This document shows, one piece after another, positions 10,405 to 21,480 of a stretch of 64,000 bases of DNA. Below the pieces are notes generated by a model. It did not search any database, was not told the origin of the DNA, and saw only the letters and a list, made by a program, of their open reading frames with translations. The stretch lies in assembly GCA_016801885.1 (NCBI GenBank), contig CM028895.1, positions 13,230,001-13,294,000 of the forward strand. Reading direction: 5' to 3'. Within the stretch, counting starts at the first letter, position 1; every line of letters begins with the position of its first letter. A program made the position numbers and the translations under genes. The DNA is from Toxotes chatareus. Taxonomy: Eukaryota; Chordata; Actinopteri; Toxotidae.

Positions 10405-11245
10405 TTTTTTTCCCTATACGTATCAAATTGCCAGTTCTTTGTTTCCATTGCTGACAAAGTGTCTGATTGTGCTCGTCTGACCTGTGGAGTTCCCCAGGAA
10501 TCAATCCTAGAAGTTTTAGTTCTAGTTTTATTCTCCCTTTAGGGGGACGTTATCTGACGTTTTGCTCTGTTTCTTATTATTGCTGTGCAGATGATGTCCA
10601 GCTTTAAGGGAAACTTTCAAATGTGGCCATTGAACACAATTGCCCTAAGGATGTTGGTGTCTGGATTGTCTCAGATATCCCTGCAGTTAAACTGCAACAA
10701 AACTGAAGTTCTGCTCTTAAAACAGCATTTAGCTTTCCTAGCTTCTGAATCAAAGTTGTTGTTTTTTTTTAAATTAAGAAACAGGGCCAAAATACGCCTC
10801 TTGTGATCTTTCCGAAGCTCAAACAGACAATTTATTATTTCGTCTCCTCAGGTCTTGATGTATAACGCTCTGTGAAGAAGCTGTAACATGTTCAAAAAAT
10901 TAAAGATTCTGCCGCACAGTATTCCATTCTGTAGCACCTTGGTTCTGGCTTTGTTACTCTGACTTTAGGTTAAATTCAAAATCCTTCTCTTCTATCTATT
11001 TTTAAGGAGCTCCACAAATTGGCTCCGTCATAAATTTGCAGAGTTGCTGATCCCATACAGATCCACTAGGCCTCTCAGCGCATCAGAACAAGGTGTAATA
11101 TGTTTATATCTACAGGATATTGTTGTCTTACAGACCATCTTTTCTGAAAACAGATTCCTGCTTGTTCCACTGGACGTTAATCCTGTCTCAAACATTGTCC
11201 ACCTTTGTCGTAATCAGCCACAATTTGCATGTTGAAAAGGTCAGT
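10405..11245 (+). mobile_element. L2-clade LINE fragment, reverse-transcriptase C-terminal half
   Basis: Plus-strand translation in shifting frames shows the landmarks of an L2/CR1-type reverse transcriptase in correct order. CGVPQESIL starts at 10,483. The catalytic box CADDVQ (10,584-10,601) keeps both aspartates, and LQLNCNKTEVLL is at 10,681-10,716. Further on come an AFKILLFYL-like helix region, a remnant of the 'LAPSYLSDLL' block with PYRSTRPLSASEQ (about 11,055-11,095), and the closing LVPLD stretch near 11,165. At least two frameshifts separate GVPQ, ADD and NKTE, and many stops follow, so the copy is dead. The endonuclease and 5' part are missing, as in most 5'-truncated LINE insertions. 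The 3' end near 11,245 is approximate. Confidence 0.88.
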
Positions 11246-12010
11246 TGTGAATTCATCAATTGGCCATTTCAGCTTTGTGTTCCTCCTCCCTGTGGACCAT
11301 CACCTTTACACACACATACACACACCTTAATGATGAAACGTGATAGGGACCTGCGTGTGTGCATCTTACAACCCCCTTTTCTTTTTGTTCCGCCCTTTTA
11401 TAGATCATAAAGGTGCATGTGATCCTAATGGTCACCCACTAATAACACAGAGACAGCATATTGTTCAGTATGTGTGTGTATATTTGTTTGTGTGTGGTGA
11501 GGAGAGAAGGGGTTTGAAGGAGTGATGGCGGGGGTCGAAGGAGGAAAATGATACTGCAGTAATCCACCTCTCCTTTCACCTCCCTCCTATTTTCTATTGA
11601 CAGCCACCACTCTTTTTTTCCCTCTCTCCTTTTATGCATCTCCCGCTCATACCACACATACTGGTGTCCATTTCTTTCCGTTACTACCTCCTCCTCTTTC
11701 CCTCTGTCTTTATTTCTTTCTCTTAATCTGTTTGGAGTTTTTTTTCCCCCTGTTTTATAAGTTGTGAAAACACAATGACATGACACACAAGCACATCCAC
11801 ACACGGATGTGCAACTGAAGACTCTTTTTTAATGTTTTACACATCTTTGCTTTTCAGCTTCTTTGTGAGCTTTGTGCCGTTCTCCTTACCCATAATGCCG
11901 ATATCAGAACATATTTTTGACATAGTTTCCATAGTAACAGATTGTAGTGCTAGAGGAAAGGCAACTTGAAAAGTCTTACAATAGAGCATCAGTGCATCCT
12001 CTTGCTTTCT
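11246..12010. other. No gene seen; pyrimidine-rich DNA
   Basis: 11,560-11,760 is strongly CT-rich, which explains a minus-strand open frame of 121 codons at 11,439-11,804 rich in Arg/Lys/Glu. No motif or splice context was found. Confidence 0.6.
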
Positions 12011-12014
12011 TTAT

Positions 12015-12035
12015 CTCTCTCTCTCTGCAGTGCCC

Positions 12036-12114
<79 letters not shown>

Positions 12115-12134
12115 GTCTATCTATCTATCTATCT
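12015..12134. repeat. Compound (CT)n / (CTAT)n / (CTGT)n microsatellite
   Basis: CT repeats at 12,015-12,026 are followed by CTAT and CTGT tetranucleotides from 12,037 to 12,134, a block of about 24 units. It translates as a Tyr-Leu-Ser-Ile repeat, so open frames across it are artefacts. Confidence 0.97.
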
Positions 12135-13089
12135 GCTTTTATAATGGCTGCTTTACTAGCTGTACACCCACAATGGCCTTCAGGGCATGGACTTTGTGAT
12201 GGTCATGGACCCCTACTGGTCACCTCCAGAACGCCGTCTGACATTAAATTATGCAATGTTAATCACTGAAGCTGATGCTGAAGATTAGAAAATGCTAAAA
12301 CAATCACACTTTAATCACACGTGTGCAAAATGTGTTTTTAGTGTAAGACATAAAGCTAACAGTCTCAATCCCTGGTTACAGATGTAAACACATGGATTTG
12401 GGAGTGTTAACAAAAGCTAGTGTTGCTTTTAGATTCAGCTTGAAACGAGGAATAAAGGACAGTTTTCTCTCTGAGCTGGTCCTTTGTCCAGATCTGCTTT
12501 CAGCTCCATCCCTCCCTCTTTCTCCGGCCCACTCAAACTCCTACGCACCGCTTATCTACCTCTCACCTACATCCTCCTCTCTTCTTTCTAACTCTCTCTC
12601 TTTATCTGTTAACACACATACACTTCTCCAAACCCCTCTCACCAGCCAATCATTGACACTTCTATGCCAACATCCACAACACCAGTGTGCTGTTATAACT
12701 TCATATCTCAAAAAAAAAGCAAAAAAGAATATATAAATACTCTGTGACTTTTCCTCCTGACCAGTGTCAGTGGGCTTGCAGTGATCTGGCTTTGTTACAG
12801 AAATAAAATGTGAACTGCAGGTGACAGTATCAGTTCAGCAGTTTTATTTTCACTGAATGACAAAGAATAAGGAAATGAGAAAATGAAAAGGGAAATTTCT
12901 CCGTAATTTTAAGCTTATCATTAGACTGAGAGATATTTGCTTAGAAACCTTTGAAAACTGGATTTTTTGTTCTAGATATAATCCACTATTCACTCCTCTA
13001 GAGATGATAGCTGTGTGCATAAATGCCTATAATTTGCATGTAGACACACACATGAACACACACACACACACACATTCTGAGGGTAAGGC
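12135..13089. other. No gene seen
   Basis: The stretch holds CT-rich sequence at about 12,490-12,640 and a (CA)n run at 13,056-13,074. Nothing else is recognised. Confidence 0.55.
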
Positions 13090-13260
13090 AGTGGAGTGGC
13101 TCCCATTTACACACGACTGTAAATTACCCAACACTTCTCAATCAATTATTCATAATCCGTAATTAATTATGAAACGATCAGTAATCCAACACCAGTCCAC
13201 TCTGCTTGTGGTTGCCTAGTAACCATGACCCATATTAAATGCCACCATTGTTGCCCGTAA
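13090..13260. other. Possible regulatory or conserved non-coding element
   Basis: TAAT-core sites cluster here: CAATTATTCATAATCC and CGTAATTAATTATG lie at about 13,143-13,170, followed by CAGTAATCC. Homeodomain proteins bind such cores. Next comes a perfect RFX-type X-box (13,211-13,223). The sequence has balanced composition and no tandem repeat. Function is inferred from motif clustering only. Confidence 0.3.
13211..13223. promoter_or_regulatory. Perfect X-box (RFX binding motif)
   Basis: GTTGCCTAGTAAC fits the consensus GTNRCC-N(0-3)-RGYAAC with a 1-base spacer. RFX factors bind such sites, often near cilia genes. About half a match is expected by chance in 64 kb, so the site alone proves nothing; its position beside TAATTA cores raises interest. 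Confidence 0.35.
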
Positions 13261-14544
13261 CCAGAGCGCCAATTTTTTTTTTCCCATAGGGCTTCGGGCC
13301 TGAGGGTATTATAGTGGAGAGTAAATAACGTGTGTGTGTGTATACATGCAGGATGAATGCGTGGATGCCCTGGTGTACGCGTGTGGCCATATCATACTGG
13401 TTGCTTTGAAGGTTGATCACACAGGGTAAACAAGCGATGCTGGTTAATAATGCAGTATTTTGGCTTGTGCCAGGAATGAGGAGTTGTGGCCTGCTAGAGA
13501 CCACTAATGGGACACGCCACGGGGAGCACGAGCAAAGAGCACGGCGCTCACAGCGCTCACAGCCAGACAATGATGCTATAACACGTCTATGGGGACGCAT
13601 AACCGCACAGTACACTACTTTGTCGGCACTTGTTCTGGAACTGCATCAGCAAGTTCCCATATGGTGCTCTGGAGGCCTGAATGAATGATTTATAAAAGAG
13701 GTTTTGGGGTGTTGAGTGGCCATTTTTAGGAGGAGAGTGTACAGTAGATCACTTTCCCTGCACTTTACCGCAACAGCACATTGAAAATTGACTATGCTTT
13801 TCTTTCTCTCTTCTCTCTCTATCTCTGTTCCCTCTCATTATTTCTCTCTCTACTGATGGCTCTTATCCCAGCTTACTCCAAACTCTCCACTGCTGTCTTT
13901 TTAAATACAACTTCCACATCCTATTTCCACACCAGGAGATAAACACAGCCTGTAAATATAGAACCAATGTTTTTTACTCCTCAAACCATGTCAGTGACAT
14001 GTGAAAATATCCTTCGATCTGGGGAACATCCTGCCTCCAGTGAGAAAACATAGCATGTTTGTTTGTGTGCGTGCCTCCTGCAAGAGGTAGAGAGTGTGAA
14101 TCTGTGTGGGCCTGTGTGGGAGGTAAAAAGAGACAAAGGTGAGAGCAGTCAGGAAAAAGTCAATGACATAAGAGAGACAGAGACAGAAAAACTGAAAGAG
14201 CGAGAAAGGGGGAGAGAAGTGTGAAGAATGGAGAGAGACAGGGTGGGGTGGAGGTGGGGGGAGGAGAGCGGTGAGCACCGTGTGACCCGACTGCGGTTCC
14301 TTCCTCGCCAGCCTGAGAACCAGGAAGTAGAGCTGCTTGTTCCTGCATTATTGGACTAACAGGAAATGCAGAGGTCTTCAGGAGGGGGTAAAGTGTGTGT
14401 GACTATGTTTGCGTAGACAGTCGCTTGTTGTTGTCAAACACAGTAGCCATAGTATCTTGAGCAGGCCAATGCACCTTATTATAAATATGAATCAAAGCAG
14501 GTATGAGAATTATTTTCATATAAATAATTGTCTGAATGACTGAG
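13261..14544. other. No gene seen; strand-biased low-complexity blocks
   Basis: A CT block lies at about 13,797-13,850 and a GA-rich block at 14,165-14,275, which ends in G runs. A 126-codon minus-strand open frame (13,235-13,615) has no recognised motif. Confidence 0.55.
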
Positions 14545-15030
14545 TGTGTGTTAAAGGAGTCATTTGTAGAGAATTATCACCAACTCTGCAGTTCTTCTCA
14601 GCTCTTTGTTTTGCTTTCGTTGCCCACAGCACTACTGACTCTTACTGGTCTCATCAGTGTCAGATCTCAACACAGCAGCCAGCTGTTACTAGCCAAAAAA
14701 AACGTCTAATAAACACTCAGTACACTACTTGCCCAGCACCATATGGGAAAGATAGTAACTAGCTGGTTAAGATAGTGGAGCATCTTGCAGCTCACAGGCC
14801 AGACATTTCTCTCAGCAGTTGATAAAGAGCAAAACTGAGCTAAAAAGGGGTGAAACCTGGACTTACATTCATCAGGAGGACACAATCACCGCTCCAAATG
14901 AATGCTAATATCACAGCTGCTTGCGAACAAGTCAGTCATACAACTTAGATCATGACAATTTATCAATTTTGTGTTTTCCCACAAGTGGCCAGAAATTTAG
15001 TTAATCTGATGAAATCCTGTGGTTTGCAGC
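14545..15030 (+). repeat. Dispersed fish repeat (unnamed family)
   Basis: The sequence follows an order I recall from many percomorph genomes: CCAACTCTGCAGTTCTTCTC, then ACTGACTCTTACTGGTC, CTAATAAACACTC, AACTAGCTGG, TAGTGGAGCAT, GGACTTACATTCATCAGG, and CAAATGAATGCTAAT. A second diverged copy of its middle part lies at 49,540-49,800, where CTAATAAAC and AACTAGCTGG/GACCAGCCTG line up. It is non-coding. Whether the family is a SINE or a non-autonomous DNA element I cannot tell; the boundaries are approximate. Confidence 0.6.
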
Positions 15031-16039
15031 TCAGTAGCTCAAGCCACTTTTTCCGTCTGTGAAAATGAAATAACTTTGCAGTATTTCATATGGCAACACA
15101 GATGGGAAATAATTTGTCCAACTCAGCTGTTACCTGCTAATCACCCAAGAACCTCTTGTTTATTGTTCCTCTTCTAAACCGCAGCGCAGCCGTCTTTCCC
15201 CTCAGTACCGTAGTGTAATTGCTATTTATGGACTTTTTTATGATTTTAAATAGTTTTATATTTAAGCTGCCTCCAGAGGCAGTTTTTCAGTTATTGCCCT
15301 TCTACAGCAACACACATATTAAGAAGCGCAACGGGATTCAAGAGTTCAAGAGTTTGATCTGCCCCCGTTTCATTCTGTTAGTGAATGTTGTCAATGCCTT
15401 CATATCCTCCAACATATCATCAACTCAAATCCGTCCAGCCAAGTTCCCACTGAGATTCCCTACTTTGATGAGAGTGTAGAAATTAGGCTGCAACACGTCA
15501 GTGGGGAGCCATCACTTTAGGCAACGCCAAGCATGTCGCAACTGTCTTTGTGTGGATTCAGGCTCTGCTCTGATTGTTGCTTTACTCCTGGGCTGGGTCT
15601 TTTTGTCTGTGTGTGTATGGCACTTCCAGCACATTTCCAGCTGAATAAATGGACGACATCTAGAGGGAGATGTTAGATCAGTGGATATGGCCTGCGATGT
15701 GGGCTTCTAGCAAGCCAAGAGATCATCAAAATAATCACTGTTGCCTGTGCAAACAGTGTGCAGGTGCTCAGGCACAACACAAGACGACACAGGGCCCCCC
15801 ACGCCAGCTCGCAAGGGCCAGGGAGCAGCAGGTTGCCTTGGGAACCCACGGCTCCCTCTTTCTTGTCATTACTCCTTTGCACACTCCCCCTTTTTAATCT
15901 GCACCATGCTTTCAGTGACAACCCCCATCCCCCTTGATATATACACACAATACATGCATGCACACACTCACATATAAAGAAGCCCTGACACACAAGTAGG
16001 CAGGCAGAAACATGGGTACATGCACACGCATACACGCAT
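15031..16039. other. No gene seen
   Basis: A 137-codon minus-strand open frame (15,673-16,086) runs into CA repeats that encode a Cys-Val series; it has no recognised motif. Confidence 0.55.
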
Positions 16040-16059
16040 ACACACACACACACACACAC
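16040..16059. repeat. (CA)10 microsatellite
   Basis: Uninterrupted AC/CA run after several CACGCATA units. Confidence 0.9.
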
Positions 16060-16585
16060 GAACAACAGGCCTATAAAGATAACCATGCTATTATATTTGT
16101 CACTGAGCCTGTAAAACCTCTATCAATCTGTCTGTGCCTGCTCTCTATTTAGATTTCTGGCAGGAATTAAATGAAGCCATTGTAAAAGAGTATTCATCTT
16201 TCATACTTTATTAATTAATCAGAGAACAGCTTTGGATCAGCTTTAGAGATGCAAATTTCTGTGTTCTAAAACATTTATTTAATATGATTGTATTCCTGTC
16301 TATTCATGTAACTGCATTTTAGATTTGCCCTTATTTAGTTGTATCGCTCTATTGTCTTGTATCCTTAGTGACAAACCTACCCTTGTCTTTCTTGCTCTCA
16401 ACCTTAGCCTTCATGATAGTATAATCAAAGCCCCCTTGAACAACCCCCAACCCCTCAGGTCTCAATAACACCCCCCACCGTCAAGCCACACATTTACTTA
16501 TGTATACATAATATATACAACACTCGGGTCACCCGGATGAGGGTGTGACCTGTGCAAAGCTTGCTCTGATTGCCCATTCAAGAAT

Positions 16586-16692
16586 AGAGGGAGAGAGGGA
16601 AGGAGAGAGAGAGGGAGGGAGGGAGGGAAGGAGAGAGAGAGGGAGGGAGGGAGGGAAGGAGGGGAGGGTGGGGTTGGGTGGGGTGGGGGGTG
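16586..16692 (+). repeat. GA/GGGA-rich minisatellite with G-quadruplex motifs
   Basis: A roughly 30-base unit of GGAAGG, GA repeats and GGGA repeats occurs about twice in tandem. Two perfect G3A-G3A-G3A-G3 motifs lie at 16,613-16,627 and 16,641-16,655, and a denser G-rich run covers 16,660-16,690. The proline-rich open frames on the minus strand are artefacts of this composition. Confidence 0.92.
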
Positions 16693-18042
16693 GTTGAAAT
16701 GATGTTGGCAACCTCCGGCTAAGTGCCCTGGCTCATCACCAAGCGAAATGACTGCACTTGAGCTCCTCAAGCTGAAATTGTTCACATAGTAAATCTTCAT
16801 GAAATAATAAATAGCAACCTGTTATTGTTCCAAGGTATGGCTGTAAATCAAAGCACAAGTGTAAGATCTGAACTAAATGTGTGTTTTTCTTTTGATAGAA
16901 ATGCTCATTTTATGTACTGTGAATGTAGGCTCAGAATATTACAGTGATATATCAGCACTGCTCTGCAGCCTTTGGTATGAAGTGTTTTATTTAGGTGAAT
17001 TTGGGGCTTGATTGAATATGGCTTTGCCTGCAGTATATCAAAAAATATTGAATGTGTTTATGATATGCTTGGCTCCAGGCAAAGGCAGCACTTAGGACTG
17101 TATGGGCGGTATGCTTTACATTGGAACTCTACTGCCTCTCAGTGGGCAGTGGCTGACTCAGAGCAAGATCGCTTTGATCTCGCATCCAGAACTGAAGACT
17201 AGGAGAAAAAAAAACTGTTTAAAAAGAATGAAGGAAATCAGAAAAATATGTTTTGATTTACACGGGATAAGATCATATTCGTATTTAAAAAGGCATTATT
17301 TGATAATTTATCGTTTAAGTCAATTTCAAGAAAAAAGAAGTTCCAGCTTCTTAAATGTCAGGTTTTGCTGGCGTTCTTTGGCTTATACGATTGTGAACTG
17401 AATAAATTTGGGTTCTAGACTGTTGGGCAGACAAAAAACAATTAATTATCAAGAAAAAAGTTGCCAGATTGGTTGCAGCCCTAACTCTTAGTCGCTGCAT
17501 AATGCAGCCACGGGTTTTCAGGGAAACCATTCTATGCCCTTTAATCTAAATCATAAATTTGACATCTACCTTTGTTTCTGTGTTGGAAGCCTCTCAGTTT
17601 TCTGAAAATTTGTGTGTGATTGTTCATATTTCAGGGTCTTAAACAGAAGGCAAGGCTAGTTGTGAACTAAGCTGCCAATAAGCTTTGAGGATTAATTTCT
17701 AAAAACTGGTAACACTTCATAGCAGCCCAGCTGCACTGAAGGTGTGATTACCTTCATTTTGTATCCTAAAGTTCAAATCTCCTGCATGTTTTTTTTTTTG
17801 TTTGTTTTTTATGGGAGGTACACACTGTAGTCTAAACTCATGCAGGGAGTTGGCTGGGTCAACACACGACACTCCTGGTTATCTGGCTGACACTGAACAC
17901 ACGCCCACACACACATTCATACACATCCAGTCATTTTGGGTCATGGGAACGCGACGGTGCGCTCACACTGTGTTTATTCTGTATGGTTTCCTATTTGAAT
18001 GTGTCCTTCTCACGGGACTGTTAATGGCTTTCCCTTTCCCAG
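16693..18042. other. No gene seen
   Basis: A weak hairpin pairs CTTTGCCTG (about 17,022) with CAGGCAAAG (about 17,075), with ATATCA/TGATAT pairing inside. A short T-rich run lies near 17,790. No coding sequence is recognised. Confidence 0.5.
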
Positions 18043-18110
18043 GGCAGGGCAGTGCGATCAGACCTTATCCAGGTCATGCCAGGAGGGCAGGAGGTACCAG
18101 GAAGAATGAA
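18043..18110 (+). other. Candidate exon with good splice signals
   Basis: The acceptor is TTTCCCTTTCCCAG (ending 18,042) and the donor is GTAAGT (18,111-18,116); the segment between them is 68 bases. Two frames stay open through it (including one reading GRAVRSDLIQVMPGG) and one ends at a stop just before the donor. No known protein is recognised. It may be a small coding exon, a UTR or lncRNA exon, or a chance pseudo-exon. Such pairs do arise by chance in tens of kilobases. Confidence 0.3.
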
Positions 18111-21100
18111 GTAAGTCCTAGACCCTCCGTCCTCCTCAAGGACTCCTTCTTCCAAGGTTTATCCAGGAATTGAAAGAGCAAACTTGCCTCAAGAAATATG
18201 AAGTGTGATTCTTGAGAGCCTGTGCACTTGTTGGAGAGGGTTTTGTAGCTTGTTGTTGTTGGCGTTATTATATGCATTCATTCATTATGTCTGTGTTTTT
18301 GCTGAGATAACTCGGCAGACTATTGAAAATGGATTTATCTCATGGAATACATGGATGGGGTACAACGGTGGATCTGCTATCATGCCGAACGAAAGAGACG
18401 GTTGTAGACGCATCCGATTTGTTTCACTTTTGACCCAGAAAAATGCTGAATGATTTTATTGTAGGAGTCACTTCATAGCCTACAGATGATTTATTGACTG
18501 AGGTCCGCTGTGGCAAGAGGCCTTATCCCTTCAAATCTCTAGCCTGGAGGTAAAAGGATGTATCTTAGCAGAGAGCTGTGGGGGGGGCTACTCCAAAAGA
18601 ATGCAAATGTGACATTTTGGGTTGAATAATCTTCAGTGGTCTGGACAAATGTTGACATTTTGTGAAAGTGAGCCAACTTCAGAGACTGACAGTAAGCCAT
18701 GCTTGTATCCTGCTTTAGTTTCAGGTGGAATTTTTGACGTAAAGAAAAGGTAAAACTCCATCCTGTGCAATACAAATTAGGAGGCATGTAGATCCCAGTA
18801 GAGGAGAAGGTGCAGGGAAACTTTTCACCACATGAGGGAGCTATTGTTAGATGATTGCCACTCTGTCAAACAACGTAGTATGCACAACTTCCAGAGCAGC
18901 AGATGTCACACAACTTGAAAACATGTTAAGATGACAAAGTGCAGTATACATGCTTTTATAATTATAATGAATCGTACTTGTTAGAGGCAGAAGATAAAAA
19001 TAGTCCAACTGAGGTCTCTGGCATTTATCTTAAATATGTTCATCCTTTATATACATACACACTCACACGCACACACACACAGAGCTCAGAGCACAGCATT
19101 TTCCAATGCACATTCACGCAGGGCCCCAGAGGGAGTTTGTTATTCAGCATTCTTGCATAAGGGATTGATAATGATGTTAGACAACACAGACAAGAACATC
19201 TCACACCCTCTAGTTGCCAGCAAATGGGCTGAAATATTAACTTCAATATTTGCCGCTGCCCCCGGGGGTTCAAAAGGTGCCCGAGGTTGAAAGAGGAGTG
19301 AAATGAAACACGATAGGCACTTTAACTAGAGACGTGAGGTGAAAAACAGCCACTGGTATCTCATTAAAAAGCCAATGTTTAGTATGGACTATATTAAGGC
19401 TGGTATTGATCTCTACTGAGCTGTGCACCTGGATCGATCCGCTCAATGTGGGGGCTTGCTGGGTAATATCCCTGCCCTGTAGGTGCTGAGAGTAAAGGTC
19501 ATACCCCTGCCTGCTTTTGTTCCTCTCCTCCTACCATCTATCTATTTTTTCATCTACCCCTGTCTCAGCCCAGATGTCTTCATTTTGGTCTTGTTCAGAT
19601 TGCATCTCATTTTTCACTGCTACCTCTTATTCTCCACAGAAAGCGATCCTGATGCCATTCAGAGAAACATCATTATCATTGATTGAACTGGCCAAATAAT
19701 CTACAGGGTTATACAGCTGCTTGTATTTGGCCATTACAGGTCTTTTCACACTCTGTAGATTTCAGATGAAGTGGTAAACGGTGAGTGGTTTGCATTGCTG
19801 GTTATGTGAACGATCCAGCTTCTGATAGATCTGTTTATTCTTTTTTCTCCAAACCTCATAAATCTATCCCATTTACTTTGTCAAATCAGCTGTGATCAAT
19901 ATTTTTTTTATCATAATAATGGATGAAATTACTTTGTGTAATGTGACAGGGGTTGCTTGTAGGGAACCAGTAGAAAATAATCTCCTGACTCTGCAATGCT
20001 CATCAGCTCCACAGCGCTTTTTGGATGATGTTAGCATCCTGCTGGTGAACACTATAGCATTTAGAAACTAAAGCTTTTACTCTCATAAGAAATACACGGT
20101 TGTCAGGCAGAAATGCAACAGTATGAGTCAACCAGAAAGCTGTTCACTTGAGTGTCAGCCCTTGATCTGCTTGATAAAATGAGAGGGGGAGGACATCTTC
20201 ATTAGAGACACTGGTTAGCTCCTATAGCTGATTTTCAGTTTGTGGTGTGTGACTGCGAGGCTCCAGCCCAGCCAGGCCATTAACATAACTGACAAATGTT
20301 GATACACTGACTCTGGTACTAATGAAATGTCGATATAGACCACCATCTACTCTAATCAAATGTTAATTGTGGAAGCGATGGATTGTGGCTGCAAGGTTTG
20401 GTTCCTATGTCTCTTCTTCTCCCTGTCTGTGTGTGTCTTTCCTGCCTTTCTCTGTGCTTGTGTGGGAGAATGACAAAAGTGTCAAAGCACATATAGACTG
20501 TGTTGAGTTTTTAATATGTTTTCTAACACTCCCATATTCCCCCAACTGAGCTATGTCAATGTTAGTGTTAATTATTCTTGTCACCTAGTCCTTGAAAACT
20601 TGTGTGTCAAAAGCCTGTTTGGAAACCATGGAGAGACATCACACTGTCACAGGAAAAAAAAAAAACACACTCTTCACGATGTTTTTAAAGCTTCTTTCTG
20701 ATCCGCACCTTTCATACATAGTGCAGAGCATAGCCTACTGTGCTGTCCCAATAGTGACGCACTGTTGAAAGATGCAGGGGTTGGCGCACAGAGGTTAACA
20801 TCATCTACATAAAAAAATAAAACATAAAATATAATCAGACAGGCTGGCACTAAGTCCTCATGGGTGAGTAGCTCACCTCTAGATACAATCTTCATGAAAG
20901 TCCCTGGTAGGTGGCGGTGCCCTTTAAGACAATAAACAGAACCTCAACTATATTCATCTTCCTCCTCATGAGTGCTGCCGCATTAACTCGGGCTCCAGGC
21001 GTAGAAATAAACTCACTCGTGTCTCCAGATAGCAAGGATAAAGATAAGTAGAAGAGCACACCGGGGTCATTAGTGATATGGAGGAGAAATGGAAAAGGTT

Positions 21101-21359
21101 AGTAATTTTTGCTTGTGTTAATTGGCTATCAGAATTAATGAGATGCATTGGCTGAAGAGAGGGCAAGGGGGGTTTAAGTGTCGGGCACAAAATGTCACGA
21201 GCAAGTTCACCTCACCTCCAAAATGGAAATGTCGGCTCACTTTTTTGTGTATATATGAGTAATGGTGTGTCTGAGTGTGTGCATGTGTGTGTGTGTATGT
21301 GTGTGCATTGATTCATATCTAGTGAGAAATTAGATACTCTGTCTTGTTAACATCGACCT
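18111..21359. other. No gene seen
   Basis: The stretch contains a (CA)n run at 19,071-19,081, an A-rich run near 20,655 and TG repeats near 21,280-21,306. Open frames of 60-85 codons show no motif. Confidence 0.55.
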
Positions 21360-21480
21360 TTAGTCTAATTACTGTAATTGCTAATTACGACCTCCCTCCC
21401 TTTCCCCTGTCCTGCACCCAACACACACACACTTGACATCCTTGCCACAGGGAATAAAATAATTAATTATGCTGCCTCAG
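21360..21480. other. TAAT-core-rich stretch, possible non-coding element
   Basis: TCTAATTACTGTAATTGC, GCTAATTACG and ATAATTAATTATGC occur within 110 bases, interrupted by a short CA run. Homeodomain-type sites are plausible, but AT-rich DNA gives such cores by chance. Confidence 0.2.

Noticed and set aside
12015..12134. Three overlapping open frames rich in YLSI repeats.
   Set aside because: They are translations of the CTAT/CTGT microsatellite.
16498..16800. Proline-rich 100-codon minus-strand frame.
   Set aside because: Caused by the GGGA minisatellite on the opposite strand.
17020..17085. Hairpin CTTTGCCTG/CAGGCAAAG considered as a microRNA precursor.
   Set aside because: The stem is interrupted by large uneven internal loops and matches no microRNA I know.
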